The notes below the pieces were generated by a model, which was not told where the DNA came from, did no database searches, and saw only the letters and a list, made by a program, of their open reading frames with translations. A program made the position numbers and the translations under genes. Positions 49,411 to 57,739 of a stretch of 64,000 bases of DNA are shown here, one piece after another (within the stretch, counting starts at the first letter, position 1; the number at the start of each line of letters is the position of its first letter). The DNA comes from Poindextera sp041691315 (GTDB taxonomy: Bacteria; Pseudomonadota; Alphaproteobacteria; Caulobacterales; Caulobacteraceae), in the NCBI GenBank assembly GCA_041691315.1, contig JBEPUW010000010.1, forward strand, positions 36,686-100,685, written 5' to 3'.

Positions 49411-50343
49411 ATGCCGCTTTCCCTCTCTTCCCCCACAGACGACCGCCTCACGGCTTACGAGGCGCAAACCCTCCATCTCGAAGACATCCGCACCCATCCG
49501 CCCGAGGCGGCCCTGCACCAGCTCGGCCACAGCCTCATGAACGAGCTCCTGGACGTTGTGGGCGACACCGCCCTGGAAGACTTTCAGAGCTTGGTCGGTG
49601 AAGCCCTCATCGGGGCCTTCCATTCCGCCGCCGGTCGCATCGAACGTGACGCCGACAAGGCCCGTGACGTCCTTTCCGGCCTGATCCGGGACTTCGACGG
49701 ATCAGAGATCCTCGACACCGAGATCCAGGAGGCCACGCGCAAGGCGCGGGCGGCAGACGTGGCCTGCCTGGCCATGGAGATCGTCCGCGATGCGGCCGCC
49801 GCCAGCTACACCACCTCCACTGGCGAGGTCTGGAGCCCCTGGAAGGGCTCAGTGAAGCCGTCGAAGACCACGGCCGCCCAGATCGAGGCGCGCGACGCCC
49901 TGCGGGCCAGCAAGGCCCGCAAACAGGCGGCCTGCGATCCTGGAGCCGTCATCGTCGCCTTCCGCGGCGCACCGCATGCTGACACCGCAGAGGACGCCAA
50001 CCGCATCTTCGATGCCCTGAACTGGGCGCGCAGCCAGTGGCCGGAGATGGCTCTGGCCACAACCGGGGCCAAGGGCGCCGAGCGGCTGGCCATCAAGTGG
50101 GCGCAGCAGAAGCGCGTCACCCTGGTGCTGGCGAAGGCGGATTTCGATCGCCATCGGCGGGCGGCCCCGTTCCGGGCCAATGACGAGATCCTCGAGCTGG
50201 AGCCAGTGTGCGTACTGACCCTGACCAACTCGATCGACCTGGATCGGAGCACCACCTTCAAGGCGTTCGGGCCGGCGTTGAACCTCGCCCAGAAGGCGGG
50301 CGAGCAAGGGGTGCGTCACTACCCGGTCAAAGCCCGAGGCTGA
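49411..50343 (+). CDS. DUF2493 (SLOG-like) domain protein
   Basis: 310 aa. C-terminal half (ACDPGAVIVAFRGAPHADTAEDANRIFDALNWA, MALATTGAKGAERLAIKWAQQKRVTLVLAKADF) is the DUF2493/YspA core, a SLOG nucleotide-binding fold common on conjugative elements. The N-terminal half is helical. Probably nucleotide sensing or processing; exact role unknown. Confidence 0.8.
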   Translation: MPLSLSSPTDDRLTAYEAQTLHLEDIRTHPPEAALHQLGHSLMNELLDVVGDTALEDFQSLVGEALIGAFHSAAGRIERDADKARDVLSGLIRDFDGSEILDTEIQEATRKARAADVACLAMEIVRDAAAASYTTSTGEVWSPWKGSVKPSKTTAAQIEARDALRASKARKQAACDPGAVIVAFRGAPHADTAEDANRIFDALNWARSQWPEMALATTGAKGAERLAIKWAQQKRVTLVLAKADFDRHRRAAPFRANDEILELEPVCVLTLTNSIDLDRSTTFKAFGPALNLAQKAGEQGVRHYPVKARG

Positions 50344-50532
50344 GCCCGCCGGTGCGGCGGCCGCAAGGTCGCCGCATCTTTTTTGCTGTCGAGAGCCACG
50401 AGGGGGTTTGGACCCGAGTGCGGATCGTCGGGGCCGCCGGCTCTCCAGGCCAATGGAACGGGCGGACATACAAGCGATCTGAAGGCGAACCTGGTGCAGA
50501 GGGCGGCCAGGCTCAAGGCGACCTCGCGGGCG

Positions 50533-50606
50533 CGAGGCGTCGGCGCCGGACCCTCCGCCCTTCCTCCGCTGCGCTGCGTGCAGGCCGGTTTCCAACGCCG
50601 CCGGCC
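50533..50606 (+). repeat. Dispersed direct repeat, copy 1
   Basis: Near-identical over about 65 bases to 52148-52221 (shared core CGCTGCGCTGCGTGCAGGCC and flanks). Lies about 80 bases before the 71-aa gene. The 340-base stretch 50344-50683 otherwise holds nothing I can name. Confidence 0.6.
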
Positions 50607-50683
50607 CTGAGCCTGTCCGCCCCCTGCCCCGGACGGTCGCACGATCGCGGGATGAGCCTGCCGGTCGAAGGCAGGAGACCGAA

Positions 50684-50900
50684 GATGGCGAGCATGGCGA
50701 TGGCAGAGGCGGTTCTGGAACACGCCCATCAATTCTACGACGTCGACAACTGGTATGTGGTGGCCGAGTGCTGGGACGCCTGGTCGGTGCGCGAAGCGCT
50801 GGACCTGCAGGAAGAGAAGACCCACGCCCCGTTTACCCTGGAGGCCGGTGCGATCGCTTTCTTCGCCCAGATGATGAAGGAGCGCCGGACCCTGCATTGA
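50684..50900 (+). CDS. Small acidic hypothetical protein
   Basis: 71 aa; ATG 50684 preceded by GCAGGAGACC. Acidic, aromatic-rich (HAHQFYDVDNWYVVAECWDAWSVREAL), helical. Family not recognised; its size and position among establishment genes would fit a small anti-defence or plasmid-maintenance protein, but nothing proves that. Confidence 0.6.
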
Positions 50901-51045
50901 TCCGGCTTCGGGGCGGTCGGAGATCCGGCCGCCCTTCCTTTTTAGCGGAACAGCTCCCGAACAGATTCCAAGACCTAGCGGATTTTGCACCCCGACCCGC
51001 CAGCGGTTGGGGTTGATGATTCGTTCTGTTGGCCGCGTTCGGACC

Positions 51046-51894
51046 CTAGTCGTCCTCGCCGGTCAGCTCTTTCCAGAACCCGATCGAGACGTCCACGAAG
51101 CCGGCCGGATGGGTTCGTCCCATGGCGGCGAAGCTCGCCTCCACTTCGGTATGCACGGCCAGGAGCGCGGTCGACAGAAGCGGTTCGTGGACATAGAGGT
51201 CGAAGGCCTTCTTCTCGAGGTGCGCGCCCTCGGCGCGGCCGTAGGTGGCCACCACGGCGCATCCGGCGGAATGGGCGTGGTGGGTCGCCGCGAGAGGAAC
51301 GGCGACCTCCAGGATGCGGGGCCGCCCGATCGTCGCCAGCGGGGCCAAGAGGGCCTCGTCCTTCATCCACATCGAGGCGACCTCGCCGCCCCAGTGCGCC
51401 ATCAAGGGTTTGACGCCGCCGTCGTCGATGGCGATCGGGTGAGAGGTCATCCAGAACTTGCCCGACCGCGAGTCATGTTGCGCGTGAAACGGGCTGGCGG
51501 CGTAGAGGGCTTCGACCTGGTCGGCCGTGAGATCGCCGGCGGCCACCAGCGCGTCGAAGCGGGTCTGCAGGGTCTGCGGCGTCGAAAGGTGGATGCCGTC
51601 CCGCCGGGCGAGCGCGACCTCGGCGTCGGTCATGCGGGTGTAGTGCCAAGCCCGGATCGAACGGGTCTTCATCGCCTCGCCCATGGCGTCCTGCAGGGCG
51701 TGAAAGGCGGCGGCGTGGGTGTTGTCGGGCCGCATCAGGCTGCGGGAGCGACCCAACTCATGGGCCAGGAGGATCTCCCGGTCCCGGGCGACGTAGGCCG
51801 TGATGACGTCCAGGTGGTCGTGCAACTGTGCGGTCAGCTCCGGATCGAAGCTTTTAGCGTCCCACACGTCGATCAGGTGGCGGGCCAAGGGCAT
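51046..51894 (-). CDS. Hypothetical protein with HYTR motif
   Basis: 282 aa on the strand opposite its neighbours. ATG 51894 chosen where coding-like sequence begins; the frame is open further upstream but poor. RSIRAWHYTRMTDAEVALARRDGIHLSTPQTLQTRFDAL recalls ADP-ribosyltransferase-like proteins (HYT near the substrate site), followed by GKFWMTSHPIAI and SMWMKDEALLAPL. The assignment is tentative; it could be a toxin or effector. No antitoxin-like partner is adjacent. Confidence 0.6.
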   Translation of the reverse strand: MPLARHLIDVWDAKSFDPELTAQLHDHLDVITAYVARDREILLAHELGRSRSLMRPDNTHAAAFHALQDAMGEAMKTRSIRAWHYTRMTDAEVALARRDGIHLSTPQTLQTRFDALVAAGDLTADQVEALYAASPFHAQHDSRSGKFWMTSHPIAIDDGGVKPLMAHWGGEVASMWMKDEALLAPLATIGRPRILEVAVPLAATHHAHSAGCAVVATYGRAEGAHLEKKAFDLYVHEPLLSTALLAVHTEVEASFAAMGRTHPAGFVDVSIGFWKELTGEDD

Positions 51895-52147
51895 GTCTCC
51901 GGTCGCCTGTGATCGCGAGGGCCGTGATGGCTGTTGGATCTCGCCCCAGGTGTGCAGGTGGGCGTGGCCCGGGGTGGCGACAAGTCCGTTTTGGCCGGTG
52001 GCGGTTTCGGGGCCGGCGTTGACCTGCGTCGGCCAGGTGCATCGGTCTTCGTCATCGGCGATCGTGAGCGTGGCGGCGGACGGTCCCGCGCGATCAATCC
52101 CGCAAACCATAGGCCGGGTCGCGCCCGGTTGAAGCCAACCTCGCCAG

Positions 52148-52221
52148 CGAGGCGGCCGCGCCGGACCCTCCGGCCTTCCTTCGCTGCGCTGCGTGCAGGC
52201 CGGTTTCCAGCGTGGCCGGGC
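52148..52221 (+). repeat. Dispersed direct repeat, copy 2
   Basis: Second copy of the 50533 repeat. Contains a perfect hairpin GCCGGA-CCC-TCCGGC (52160-52174). It ends about 100 bases before ssb, in the 424-base gap between the divergent genes; both copies stand upstream of a plus-strand gene. Confidence 0.6.
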
Positions 52222-52318
52222 TTCATCCGTTCGCTTTGCCCCGACCCAGGAGGTTGCGTGATCGCGGCAGGGACCGCGAGCCGCCCGGGCTCCTCCGGGC
52301 GGAAGACGGAGAAAGACG

Positions 52319-52684
52319 ATGCTGAACCAAGTCCAACTGATCGGTTTCACGGGCGCTGAGCCGGAAATCCGCACCACCCAAGGCGGCAAGAAGTACGCCA
52401 CCCTGCGGGTCGCCACGAGCCGATACACCAAGAAGGGCGGCGAGAAGAAAGACTACACCACCTGGCACCAGGTTGAGATCTGGACGCCGGCGACGGTCAA
52501 CTGGCTGGCCACCAAGGCCCTTCCGAAGGGCGCCAAGGTCTTCGTCCAAGGCGAGATCCGCAACGAGCACTACAAGGACAAGGACGATCAGGACCGCTAC
52601 TTCACCAAGGTGGTGGTCGCCATGCCCGGTCATGAACTGAAGTCGCTGGACCGGCCCGAGCAGAATCCCGCCGACGAGGACTGA
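52319..52684 (+). CDS. ssb: Single-stranded DNA-binding protein
   Basis: 121 aa OB-fold protein (MLNQVQLIGFTGAEPEIRTT, YATLRVATSRY, DYTTWHQVEIW, KGAKVFVQGEIR). Shorter than chromosomal Ssb: it ends soon after the OB fold and keeps only a short acidic tail (PADED) without the usual DDxPF. Plasmid Ssb proteins coat incoming single strands during conjugation and suppress SOS. Confidence 0.93.
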   Translation: MLNQVQLIGFTGAEPEIRTTQGGKKYATLRVATSRYTKKGGEKKDYTTWHQVEIWTPATVNWLATKALPKGAKVFVQGEIRNEHYKDKDDQDRYFTKVVVAMPGHELKSLDRPEQNPADED

Positions 52685-52701
52685 TCACCGCCTCACCGCC
52701 T

Positions 52702-52719
52702 CGCCCGGACATCCGGGCG
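52702..52719 (+). terminator. Hairpin after ssb
   Basis: CGCCCGGA-CA-TCCGGGCG, perfect 8-bp arms 17 bases after the ssb stop; no T-run follows. Confidence 0.5.
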
Positions 52720-52863
52720 GGGCTTCGGGCGTTGGTCTAAGGCTTACCTAATCCTTAATTTCATAAAATCCGGGCGTTAGAGGGGTTAGATTCTAGGTTA
52801 TGAAGTTAAGGCCCCGCATCAGGCCGTAACCATCTGACTTTGCGCGCAAAAACGAGCCACAGC

Positions 52864-52971
52864 GTTCCTGATGGATCGCGCTTTTGTTCCCGATGGATCG
52901 TGCCGGCGTTCCCGAAGTGCCGTGTCTGCGTCCCCGTTGTGTCGTGGCGCGTTCCTGATGTGTCGAAAGCC
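52864..52971. repeat. oriV: Five iterons, putative vegetative origin
   Basis: Five tandem units of 22, 22, 22, 21 and 21 bases starting at 52864, 52886, 52908, 52930 and 52951; each begins GTYCC and most continue YGATGNRTCG. An AT-rich stretch (52735-52800) precedes them and could be the unwinding element. They lie between ssb and the 3' end of repA, the expected substrate of an RPA-type initiator. Confidence 0.75.
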
Positions 52972-53140
52972 ATCGGTGGCCAGTGATTTCGGCGCGTGCG
53001 GCGCCGGCGATAGAATCAAATCGACGGGCCGGGGCAAGAAGAAGGTTCAAATTGCGGGAAAGGGGTCAGCCGTTTAGACCCGACCCGCGACGGAGGGGTC
53101 TACAAGCCGGCGGTAGCACGTCACTTCGGGAACGGTGACC

Positions 53141-54274
53141 TCAACGGCCGCCGAGCTGATGTCGGTTCTTTTCGTGATAGCGGCGCACATAGCCGATGAA
53201 GGCGCTCTGGTAGCGGTCCGGGGTCCGTTCGGCGTCGGCGTGGAGCCAGGACTTGAATTCGGCGTGCAGGGCGTGGAAGTCCCAGCCCCGGTAGTTGGCC
53301 CTCAGGTGGTCAAGGGTCTCGTCGGTCAGATAGCCCCGTGCCTCCTCGGGAGCCGGCAAGGCCTTGCGCGCACGGTTTTCCGGCGCGGGGCTCGGTCCCG
53401 TCTTGGCGGGCGCCGCCCTGGTCTTGGCGGGCGCAGACGCGGCGCCGCGGCGGACGATATGCACCAACGGCTCCGAGGAGGTGGCGGCCGGGGTCAAGGC
53501 GAGGCAATAGCCTGGCAGTGCGTTTTGCCGAACGATCGCGGCAATCTCGAACTTGAAGCGGCGATATTGCCCTTCGGCGCCGGATTTCTCGAACAGGGTC
53601 GGCATGGCGATCGAGAACCCCGCCTCCCCTGCCCCGCCGGCATGCTTGCGCGCGACCCTGTAGAGCCAGCGTTCCCGGCCGCCGGTGATGTCGAAGTAGG
53701 CGCGGTCGATGGACAGCACTCCGCCGGCCATCAGCACGCCGTCGTAGAACCAACTCGACAGCGCGATCGACATGCCGCGCGAGCGCTCGGTCTTTTCGTC
53801 GACAATCTGGCTCCAGCTATCGAGCCAGGAGAAGGTCGCCTCGCGCCGGTGATCGGCGCGGATGTTGGTCTTGATGGTGGTCGACTGGAGGCGGTCGAGG
53901 GCGGCGTTAAGGAGCGCGTAGGAACGCCCGCTGACGGGCCGGCCGATGCTGCGCAGGATGTCGTAGGGCATGACCCGCAGGACGCGGGGGATCTCGTTGG
54001 CCCGCCGCTCCTTCATGTCGTTGAGAATGCTGGCGCAGTAGATCAGGATGTCCGCGTCCCAGATCGTCGCCATACCGTAGTTCGGGTTGGCCGAGACGTG
54101 GACCCAGGTCTTCCCATCGGGCGCGGTGTAATCGATCGGCTTCAGCCGCTTGGACTTGGACAGGCTGAAGAAGGGCCGTTCCATCATTTCGCGCTGGTCG
54201 CGCAGGTCGAGGTCGGCCAGGTACGGCAGGAAGAGGTCGACCTGGTCTTCGGTGATATGAGCCCGCTCGTTCAT
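53141..54274 (-). CDS. repA: RPA-family plasmid replication initiator RepA
   Basis: 377 aa. Matches the replication initiator protein A family: MMERPFFSLSKSKRLKPIDYT, VHVSANPNYGMATIWDADILIYCAS, a winged-helix segment around SYALLNAALDRLQSTTIKT and SSWFYDGVLMAGGVLSIDRAYFDITGGRERWLYRVARKHAG. It binds iterons to open the origin. parA and parB lie upstream in the same direction with parS-like palindromes between parB and repA, so par and rep probably form one regulated unit. Confidence 0.92.
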   Translation of the reverse strand: MNERAHITEDQVDLFLPYLADLDLRDQREMMERPFFSLSKSKRLKPIDYTAPDGKTWVHVSANPNYGMATIWDADILIYCASILNDMKERRANEIPRVLRVMPYDILRSIGRPVSGRSYALLNAALDRLQSTTIKTNIRADHRREATFSWLDSWSQIVDEKTERSRGMSIALSSWFYDGVLMAGGVLSIDRAYFDITGGRERWLYRVARKHAGGAGEAGFSIAMPTLFEKSGAEGQYRRFKFEIAAIVRQNALPGYCLALTPAATSSEPLVHIVRRGAASAPAKTRAAPAKTGPSPAPENRARKALPAPEEARGYLTDETLDHLRANYRGWDFHALHAEFKSWLHADAERTPDRYQSAFIGYVRRYHEKNRHQLGGR

Positions 54275-54297
54275 CGCGGGGTCCGGCGCGCGCAGGT

Positions 54298-54313
54298 GTT
54301 TCCCCGGGGAAAC
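54298..54313. promoter_or_regulatory. parS: parS-like palindrome 1
   Basis: GTTTCCCCGGGGAAAC, a perfect 16-bp palindrome with the GTTTC/GAAAC ends of parS sites, 23 bases upstream of repA. Confidence 0.7.
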
Positions 54314-54343
54314 TTTTGCGATCCCGCCTCCTCGGCCTCAGAA

Positions 54344-54359
54344 GTTTCCCCGGGGAAAC
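54344..54359. promoter_or_regulatory. parS: parS-like palindrome 2
   Basis: Identical 16-bp palindrome (18 bp with flanking A/T), 46 bases from the first, just after the parB stop. Confidence 0.7.
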
Positions 54360-54362
54360 TTT

Positions 54363-55439
54363 TCACGGCGTGACGCCCCTGCCCTTCGACCGCAGCGCCT
54401 GCAGGGCGTCGGCCAGCATCGACATGATCTCGGCATCGCTGGCGCCGGACCCGGCGTGAATGCGCACGGTCGCCCCATTGCGGTTCGCTGAGAGGACCGA
54501 GACAGCGGGACGGCCATGGGCCGAGTCAGCGCTGAACAGGACCTCGGGTTCGCCGCCCGCGTCGTGGGTGGCGTCGGTCAGCCGTTTGGTGACGTCGGCG
54601 GCCGCGAGGGTTGCTTGGTTCGCCTCGCGCCTGTTCGCCTGATCGGCGGCGAGGGCTTCGGCTTCGGCCTTGGCCCGCCTGATCGCTTTCGGATCATCCG
54701 CGGCTAAGGCGGCGAGACGCTGGGCGAGCCCGTAGCAGACCTTCAGCTGGATATCGGCCGGGCTGGCATAGGCGGCGACAGCCCAGTCGGGCAGGTCCGC
54801 CACGGTCAGCATCTTGGACATCCAGCCCTTCGACAGGTTCAGCCGTTCGGCCATGCGAACCTGACGACCGCCGTAATAGCTCTTCAACGCCTCGCGGTAA
54901 TTTCGCGCGCGCTCGAAATCGGAGACGTCGCGCCGGGCGCGGTTCTCCAGATCGGCGAGCCGGAAGGCGCTTTCGTCGTCCAGGTTCTGGACCTGGGCAA
55001 GGAGCTGGGTGTCGGGGTAGTTGTTGGCCCGCAGCCAGCTGATGCTCCAATGCCGCCGCGTGCCTGCGATCAGTTCGTAGTCGTAGGTCTCGTCGTCGGT
55101 CACGCGGCGCACCACGACCGGCACCTTCTGACCGCCTTCGGCGAGGATGGAGTCGATCAGGTCCCGGCAGCTTTCCTCGGTCAGGCCGGCTTGGTGGCGG
55201 GCGTTGCCCGGCCAAATCCGAACGCGCGCCGGGTCCAGTAGCAACTGGGTGACCTGCTTGACCTCGCCCGACGCGATCCGCGCCAGGGCGCTCTCGCGCT
55301 CGAGCAAGGTCGTGGATCTCACGGGCCGCGCCGACGTCTCGGGCGCGGGGAGGGGAGGGGACGCCTCGCCGCTGGCCGCTGGGGCCGGCTCCGGATCGCT
55401 CAGGAGGCTGGAGAGGTAGTCGGATTGGCGTTTCGACAT
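54363..55439 (-). CDS. parB: Plasmid partition protein ParB
   Basis: 358 aa. ParB N-terminal domain (VTQLLLDPARVRIWPGNAR, ELIAGTRRHWSISWLRANN with the GxRR CTP-binding box), central HTH (VRMAERLNLSKGWMSKMLTVADLPDWAV), C-terminal dimerisation part. Starts 10 bases after parA; two palindromes fit to its recognition sequence follow its stop. Confidence 0.92.
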   Translation of the reverse strand: MSKRQSDYLSSLLSDPEPAPAASGEASPPLPAPETSARPVRSTTLLERESALARIASGEVKQVTQLLLDPARVRIWPGNARHQAGLTEESCRDLIDSILAEGGQKVPVVVRRVTDDETYDYELIAGTRRHWSISWLRANNYPDTQLLAQVQNLDDESAFRLADLENRARRDVSDFERARNYREALKSYYGGRQVRMAERLNLSKGWMSKMLTVADLPDWAVAAYASPADIQLKVCYGLAQRLAALAADDPKAIRRAKAEAEALAADQANRREANQATLAAADVTKRLTDATHDAGGEPEVLFSADSAHGRPAVSVLSANRNGATVRIHAGSGASDAEIMSMLADALQALRSKGRGVTP

Positions 55440-55449
55440 GGTGGCCTCC

Positions 55450-56652
55450 TCACCCCACAGCCTGGAGGGCGGGAGCGGGCGCGTCTAAGCGACCCCAACG
55501 CCGGCGAATGAGTTGTTCGACCTGCCCGAAGCACTCGTCGAGATTGGTGCGGCATCGCTTGTGGGTCTTGGGCGTGCCGATCGGCCGCTCCAGCTCATAG
55601 ACGGTCTGCATCCGCAGGGCGGCGTGGCTGATTTCGGCCGACTCCAGAATCGGCACCGGCAGCAGCGACGCGCCGAAGGCCTGCTCCATGATCTGTTGGA
55701 CCATGGCGTGGCTCGGGTCGTTGGCGGTGAATTTCGAGCACAGGAGGCGGCAGAAATCATATTCGACCGTGATGCCTGCGCTGCTCAGTTGGCCGATCAC
55801 CTGCTCCATCATCGAGAGAAACTGCACGGTCGAACAGAAGTCCGGCGTCGTGGCGGCCAGGGGGACCAGGAGGGCGTTCGCGGCCTGCATGACGGCGAGG
55901 GAAATGGTGCCCAGAGCCGGCGGTGGATCGAGCAGGACCACGTCGTAGTCCTGCGCCAGGGCGAACAGCCCCTCACGGAGCTTGCGGAAGCGCGTCACCA
56001 GCCCGCCGCGCCCGCCGCTGCCGGCGGCCGCCATCTCATATTCGACGTCGAACATCTGCAGGTTGGAGGGGATCAGGTCGACGTTCGGCCATGCGGTCTT
56101 CTTCACCGCATAGCGAAGATCGTCCTCGGTCGGCTCGATCGACAGATAGGGGTAGAGGGTCTCTTCGCGCTGGATGGAGAGGTGGGGATTGAAGCCGAAG
56201 ATGGTGGTGGTGGTGGCCTGGCTGTCGCAGTCGACCACCAGGACCCGGTAGCCGGCAATGGCCAAATAGTGGGCGAGGTGGGTGGTCACCGTCGATTTCC
56301 CGACGCCGCCCTTGAAGTTCTGCACGGTGATGATCGCCGGCGCGTCGTTCGGCCCGCGTCGTGGGGAGGCGCCCAGCACCTCGCGCATGTTGAGGAGAGC
56401 CGGGATGCTGTAGCCGAGCCGCCGCCCCGCTTCGCTCTCAGGCGGCGGGGGGAGGCGACCATCTTGCTCGGCCATACGGATTCGATTGGTGGAGCATCCG
56501 AGCAGGACGGCCGCCTCGGCGATGCCGACGCTCGCGTCCAGCGCCTTAACGCTGCCCGGCAGGAAGGCTGTGCGGCGGAGCCGCTCCACCATCTGCTCTC
56601 CGGATTGGGCCAATTGACCAATCCGCTCCGCATCGCCCAAGATAGCAGTCAT
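55450..56652 (-). CDS. parA: Plasmid partition ATPase ParA
   Basis: 400 aa; ATG 56652 chosen because the upstream frame is not coding-like. An N-terminal MerR-like winged helix (SVGIAEAAVLLGCSTNRIRMAEQDGRLPPP) precedes the deviant Walker A KGGVGKST (114-121), then VVDCDSQAT and VVLLDPPPALG. Type Ia ParA with DNA-binding N-terminus, usually autoregulating the par operon. Confidence 0.93.
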   Translation of the reverse strand: MTAILGDAERIGQLAQSGEQMVERLRRTAFLPGSVKALDASVGIAEAAVLLGCSTNRIRMAEQDGRLPPPPESEAGRRLGYSIPALLNMREVLGASPRRGPNDAPAIITVQNFKGGVGKSTVTTHLAHYLAIAGYRVLVVDCDSQATTTTIFGFNPHLSIQREETLYPYLSIEPTEDDLRYAVKKTAWPNVDLIPSNLQMFDVEYEMAAAGSGGRGGLVTRFRKLREGLFALAQDYDVVLLDPPPALGTISLAVMQAANALLVPLAATTPDFCSTVQFLSMMEQVIGQLSSAGITVEYDFCRLLCSKFTANDPSHAMVQQIMEQAFGASLLPVPILESAEISHAALRMQTVYELERPIGTPKTHKRCRTNLDECFGQVEQLIRRRWGRLDAPAPALQAVG

Positions 56653-56755
56653 TGTGGATCGTTCCCGCGAGAAAGCATCTGAACACCCTCGGGCAATTCG
56701 GCTTGAATGAAAAGTGGCGGTAAGGGCCGCAAATACGTTCAATCGCCTTGAGGGA

Positions 56756-56772
56756 GTTAACGGGCCGTTAAC
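56756..56772. promoter_or_regulatory. Palindrome upstream of parA
   Basis: GTTAACGG-G-CCGTTAAC, perfect 8-bp arms, 104 bases before parA in the divergent par/abiE gap. Candidate ParA operator. Confidence 0.5.
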
Positions 56773-56891
56773 CACGGTTGCGGGCGATTGATCGCCGGTC
56801 CCAGCGCCATCCAATGACGGCGGCGCGTCTCGGCGCGGTACAGGTTGATGGTCGCGATCACCGGGAGGACTGCGTCGGAGCTCAAACCCCC

Positions 56892-56929
56892 TTGAGTCGG
56901 ACGAAGCAATACTTTATCTATCGCTTTCG
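56892..56929 (+). promoter_or_regulatory. AbiE promoter with inverted repeat
   Basis: TTGAGT (56892-56897) and TTATCT (56914-56919) resemble -35/-10 elements; CGAAGC (56902-56907) and GCTTTCG (56923-56929) form an inverted repeat across the -10 region, as expected for AbiEi autorepression. Confidence 0.45.
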
Positions 56930-56947
56930 TCGATCCTATTGCGCGCC

Positions 56948-57739
56948 ATGCCCCGAAACCTGTCCGCACCCTTCTTCAGCGCCACACCGGTTTTCCGCCG
57001 GGCAGACTACGCGCGCGCGGTTGGGCGGACCTCGGACGACAAGACCGTCACCGCCATGCTGGGCCAGCATGTGCGGGCCGGCAACATCAAACGCGTGGCC
57101 CGGGGCCTCTACGCCTCAGTGCCCAAACACGCTGATTCGAAGAGTTGGTGGGTCGATCGCCTCCTCGTGGCCTCGCGCCTGCGGCCCGACGGCGTGATCG
57201 GCTACCACTCCGCGCTCGAGGCGCATGGGTACGCCTATTCGGCGGAGTTTGACGTCCAGGTCATCGCCTCGGGCGAGCCGGGCAGCTTCGAGACGGCGGA
57301 CTTCACCTGCCGGTTCGTGCGTCCCGCCGCGCCGCTCGGCCCCGACAGTGTGACGACCCTGGACCGGGTCGGCCAGTCGGTGGGCGTCACCACCTTGGAG
57401 CGCACGGTCGCCGATGTCTTCGACCGTCCGGACCTGGCGGGCGGCGCGGAGGAACTGTTCAACAGTCTCGACCTCATCGTTCGACTGGACGCTGAAAAGC
57501 TCGCCCAACACCTCGCCGCCAACGGCAATGCAACGGCCGCTGGCGTCGCCGGCTGGTGGCTCGAACGCCACCGCGAGCCCTTGCGGGTCCCGGACGCGGC
57601 GCTTGACGCGATCCGCGTCCTGGCGCCTCGCCAGACCCGCCATGCGCTGGGCGCCGTGGCCGGGGAAGGGCGTCCCGCCTCCGGCTGGAACGTGGTGCTC
57701 CCCAGCCAAGTGATCGACGCCCGGTTTGAGGGGCACTGA
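56948..57739 (+). CDS. abiEi: AbiEi-type antitoxin (winged-helix repressor)
   Basis: 263 aa, ATG 56948. N-terminal HTH (FRRADYARAVGRTSDDKTVTAMLGQHVRAGNIKRVARGLYA), then the AbiEi domain with IGYHSALEAHG and VTTLERTVADVFDRPDLAGG. It represses its promoter and neutralises AbiEii. Stop overlaps the toxin start by one base (TGATG). Confidence 0.88.
   Translation: MPRNLSAPFFSATPVFRRADYARAVGRTSDDKTVTAMLGQHVRAGNIKRVARGLYASVPKHADSKSWWVDRLLVASRLRPDGVIGYHSALEAHGYAYSAEFDVQVIASGEPGSFETADFTCRFVRPAAPLGPDSVTTLDRVGQSVGVTTLERTVADVFDRPDLAGGAEELFNSLDLIVRLDAEKLAQHLAANGNATAAGVAGWWLERHREPLRVPDAALDAIRVLAPRQTRHALGAVAGEGRPASGWNVVLPSQVIDARFEGH

Noticed and set aside
52864..52971. CRISPR array
   Set aside because: Units are tandem 21-22 bp repeats without spacers, next to a replication initiator: iterons. 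No CRISPR array or cas gene is seen in the window.
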